Made by a program: the position numbers and the translations under genes
NCBI GenBank assembly: GCA_905235955.1
Contig: CAJONN010000047.1
Coordinates: 1 to 15,059 of the forward strand
Direction: 5' to 3'
Source: an uncultured Marinilabiliaceae bacterium
Lineage (GTDB): Bacteria > Bacteroidota > Bacteroidia > Bacteroidales > Marinilabiliaceae
DNA length: 15,059 nt
In this document: positions 14,060-15,059 of the stretch, one piece after another
Layout of the letters: every line of letters begins with the position of its first letter
How positions within the stretch are numbered: the first letter of the stretch is position 1
Notes under the pieces: generated by a model
Database searches by the model: none
Seen by the model: only the letters and a program-made list of their open reading frames with translations
What the model was told of the DNA's origin: nothing

Positions 14060-14232
14060 ATTAGCAGCTAAATATTTTATTTGCCATTGAAATAAAACAA
14101 AATGGAGAACCAATATACGTCAATCCATACCTGCTTAATGAAGTGACGGTAAAAGCAAGTAAAATACCATACGAAACACATAAAATAAAGCAATATGCAT
14201 CTAAACAACAACCACAAGTATTGTTGCAATAT

Positions 14233-15059
14233 ATGCCTCGTCTTAGGGCTTGGCTTAATAACATTGGCAACATTATTAGTCATCCACAGCAGTCGGCAAC
14301 AGCCGTTGTCAGAGCAATACCTCGAAAACTCGGATACAGCAGTGATGACCAATCAGAAGTTATTGAAAGAACAGAACCTAATGCCCCCTTTTTGAGAGGG
14401 GAAGATGGGTCTTATATAAAGGATTTGTCTAATTCTTATATGAGTCGTATCTTCCCCCATACGCAGAATGTTAAATCTATGCTGAGCAATGATTTTGTGC
14501 AAGTGGAAAATAAGAACACAATTCATACAGTACGTGATTGGCGAAGAATGCCTCGTAGTACAAAACTTGGCGACAGAAATATACCAATAGGAAATATTAC
14601 TTACTTCATGGGAGTAGATGGCAATGGAAAACTCAGAGTAGGTAAACTTGACGATTTTACAGACGAAAACATGGTGGTACGTCCTGTATGGAATAGAACA
14701 GGTCTTGTCAATTCATACCATGATGATGGTGCAGTACCATACTATATGGATACAGATAGTAATTATATTAATGCAAGATATACAGGAGCAGAGACAGGAG
14801 AGAAAACATATTTGGTAGCTCCTAATGGAAATTCGTTGTTTTTGAATTATGCACGAAACTTTACACCTTTCAGTAAAGAACAGAAAAAAATGATAAATGA
14901 TTTTCTAAAAAAGAATAACGGAGCATATCCTATACAAGTAGATAATGGTTCGTATTCAGAATATTTATTGAACGGCAAAGGACAAGACACGCCATCGTTG
15001 TATGACAGATATGTTTCTGGCGATTTTTATCGTGATACTACAGATTTGCATATACTTGG
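14233..15059 (+). CDS. Partial, unrecognised protein leaving the window; frame open from 14065
   Basis: A frame without stop codons runs from 14065 to the right edge (331 codons). Its first ATG is at 14233, 56 codons in, so the reported start is provisional. The upstream part still reads like protein, with NPYLLNEVTVKASK (from about 14119) recalling the EVTVxA(K/R) motif of some large Bacteroidetes proteins. Further on are IPIGNITYFMGVDGNGKLRVG, VVRPVWNRTG, YLVAPNGNSLFLN, KKNNGAYPIQVDNGSYSEYL and LYDRYVSGDFYRDTTDLHIL. It is rich in Tyr, Asn and Asp, with no signal peptide or helix in this frame. About 9 of 19 arginines use AGA, unlike the CGC/CGT-rich carboxylase genes. I do not recognise the family. 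It may be mobile-element or phage derived, an orphan C-terminal module, or a decayed gene. Confidence 0.6.
   Translation, partial: MPRLRAWLNNIGNIISHPQQSATAVVRAIPRKLGYSSDDQSEVIERTEPNAPFLRGEDGSYIKDLSNSYMSRIFPHTQNVKSMLSNDFVQVENKNTIHTVRDWRRMPRSTKLGDRNIPIGNITYFMGVDGNGKLRVGKLDDFTDENMVVRPVWNRTGLVNSYHDDGAVPYYMDTDSNYINARYTGAETGEKTYLVAPNGNSLFLNYARNFTPFSKEQKKMINDFLKKNNGAYPIQVDNGSYSEYLLNGKGQDTPSLYDRYVSGDFYRDTTDLHIL

Noticed and set aside
13700..14113. 137-residue minus-strand frame over the biotin carrier gene
   Set aside because: It is antisense to a biotinyl domain with EAMKM and runs through the operon terminator.

Overview
The window looks like chromosomal DNA of a low-GC member of the Bacteroidales. 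The evidence is the gene content (a FucP-type sugar permease beside galactokinase, a short class I mannose-6-phosphate isomerase, a stand-alone N-formylglutamate amidohydrolase-like gene, and a three-gene acyl-CoA carboxylase), promoter elements fitting the Bacteroidetes TAnnTTTG / TTG pattern, few Shine-Dalgarno sequences, and a lipobox of the ASC type. Genus and species cannot be read from the sequence.

Layout, left to right. Bases 1-189 hold the right-hand part of a non-coding repeat element. A galactose operon follows on the minus strand (galK then an MFS permease, 2884 to 291), ending in a strong hairpin at 233-265. Next, also on the minus strand, is a lone N-formylglutamate amidohydrolase-like gene (3718-3044). 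A compact minus-strand operon of four small envelope proteins runs from 5662 to 3967: a membrane-anchored protein, a 50-residue lipoprotein, a DUF2752-type protein and a polytopic membrane protein. Divergent from it is a plus-strand AAA-ATPase-like gene (5777-7045) with a changed P-loop and Walker B motif and no nuclease domain. Its stop codon lies 4 bases before a second, apparently complete copy of the repeat element (7050-7294, terminal inverted repeats). manA (minus, 8337-7375) and a plus-strand operon are transcribed divergently from 8338-8590. That operon encodes an AspT/YidE-type transporter, then the carboxyltransferase, biotin carboxylase and biotin carrier subunits of an acyl-CoA carboxylase, and ends in a clear terminator at 14020-14059. 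The last kilobase holds a reading frame that leaves the window, has no ATG for its first 56 codons, and differs from its neighbours in codon use.

How the genes work together. galK and the permease import and phosphorylate galactose, and manA links mannose-6-phosphate to fructose-6-phosphate. The carboxylase operon should interconvert acyl-CoA and its carboxylated form using ATP and biotin, most likely propionyl-CoA and methylmalonyl-CoA. Close linkage to the transporter suggests that the transporter moves a related carboxylate.

The most unusual items are the inverted-repeat element family, the ATPase-like protein with altered catalytic motifs next to one of its copies, the start-less right-edge frame with an overlapping ORF and a CCCTTTT slip-like site, the small lipoprotein within the envelope operon, and tandem repeats upstream of galK. 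No tRNA, rRNA, CRISPR array or complete insertion sequence with a transposase was seen.
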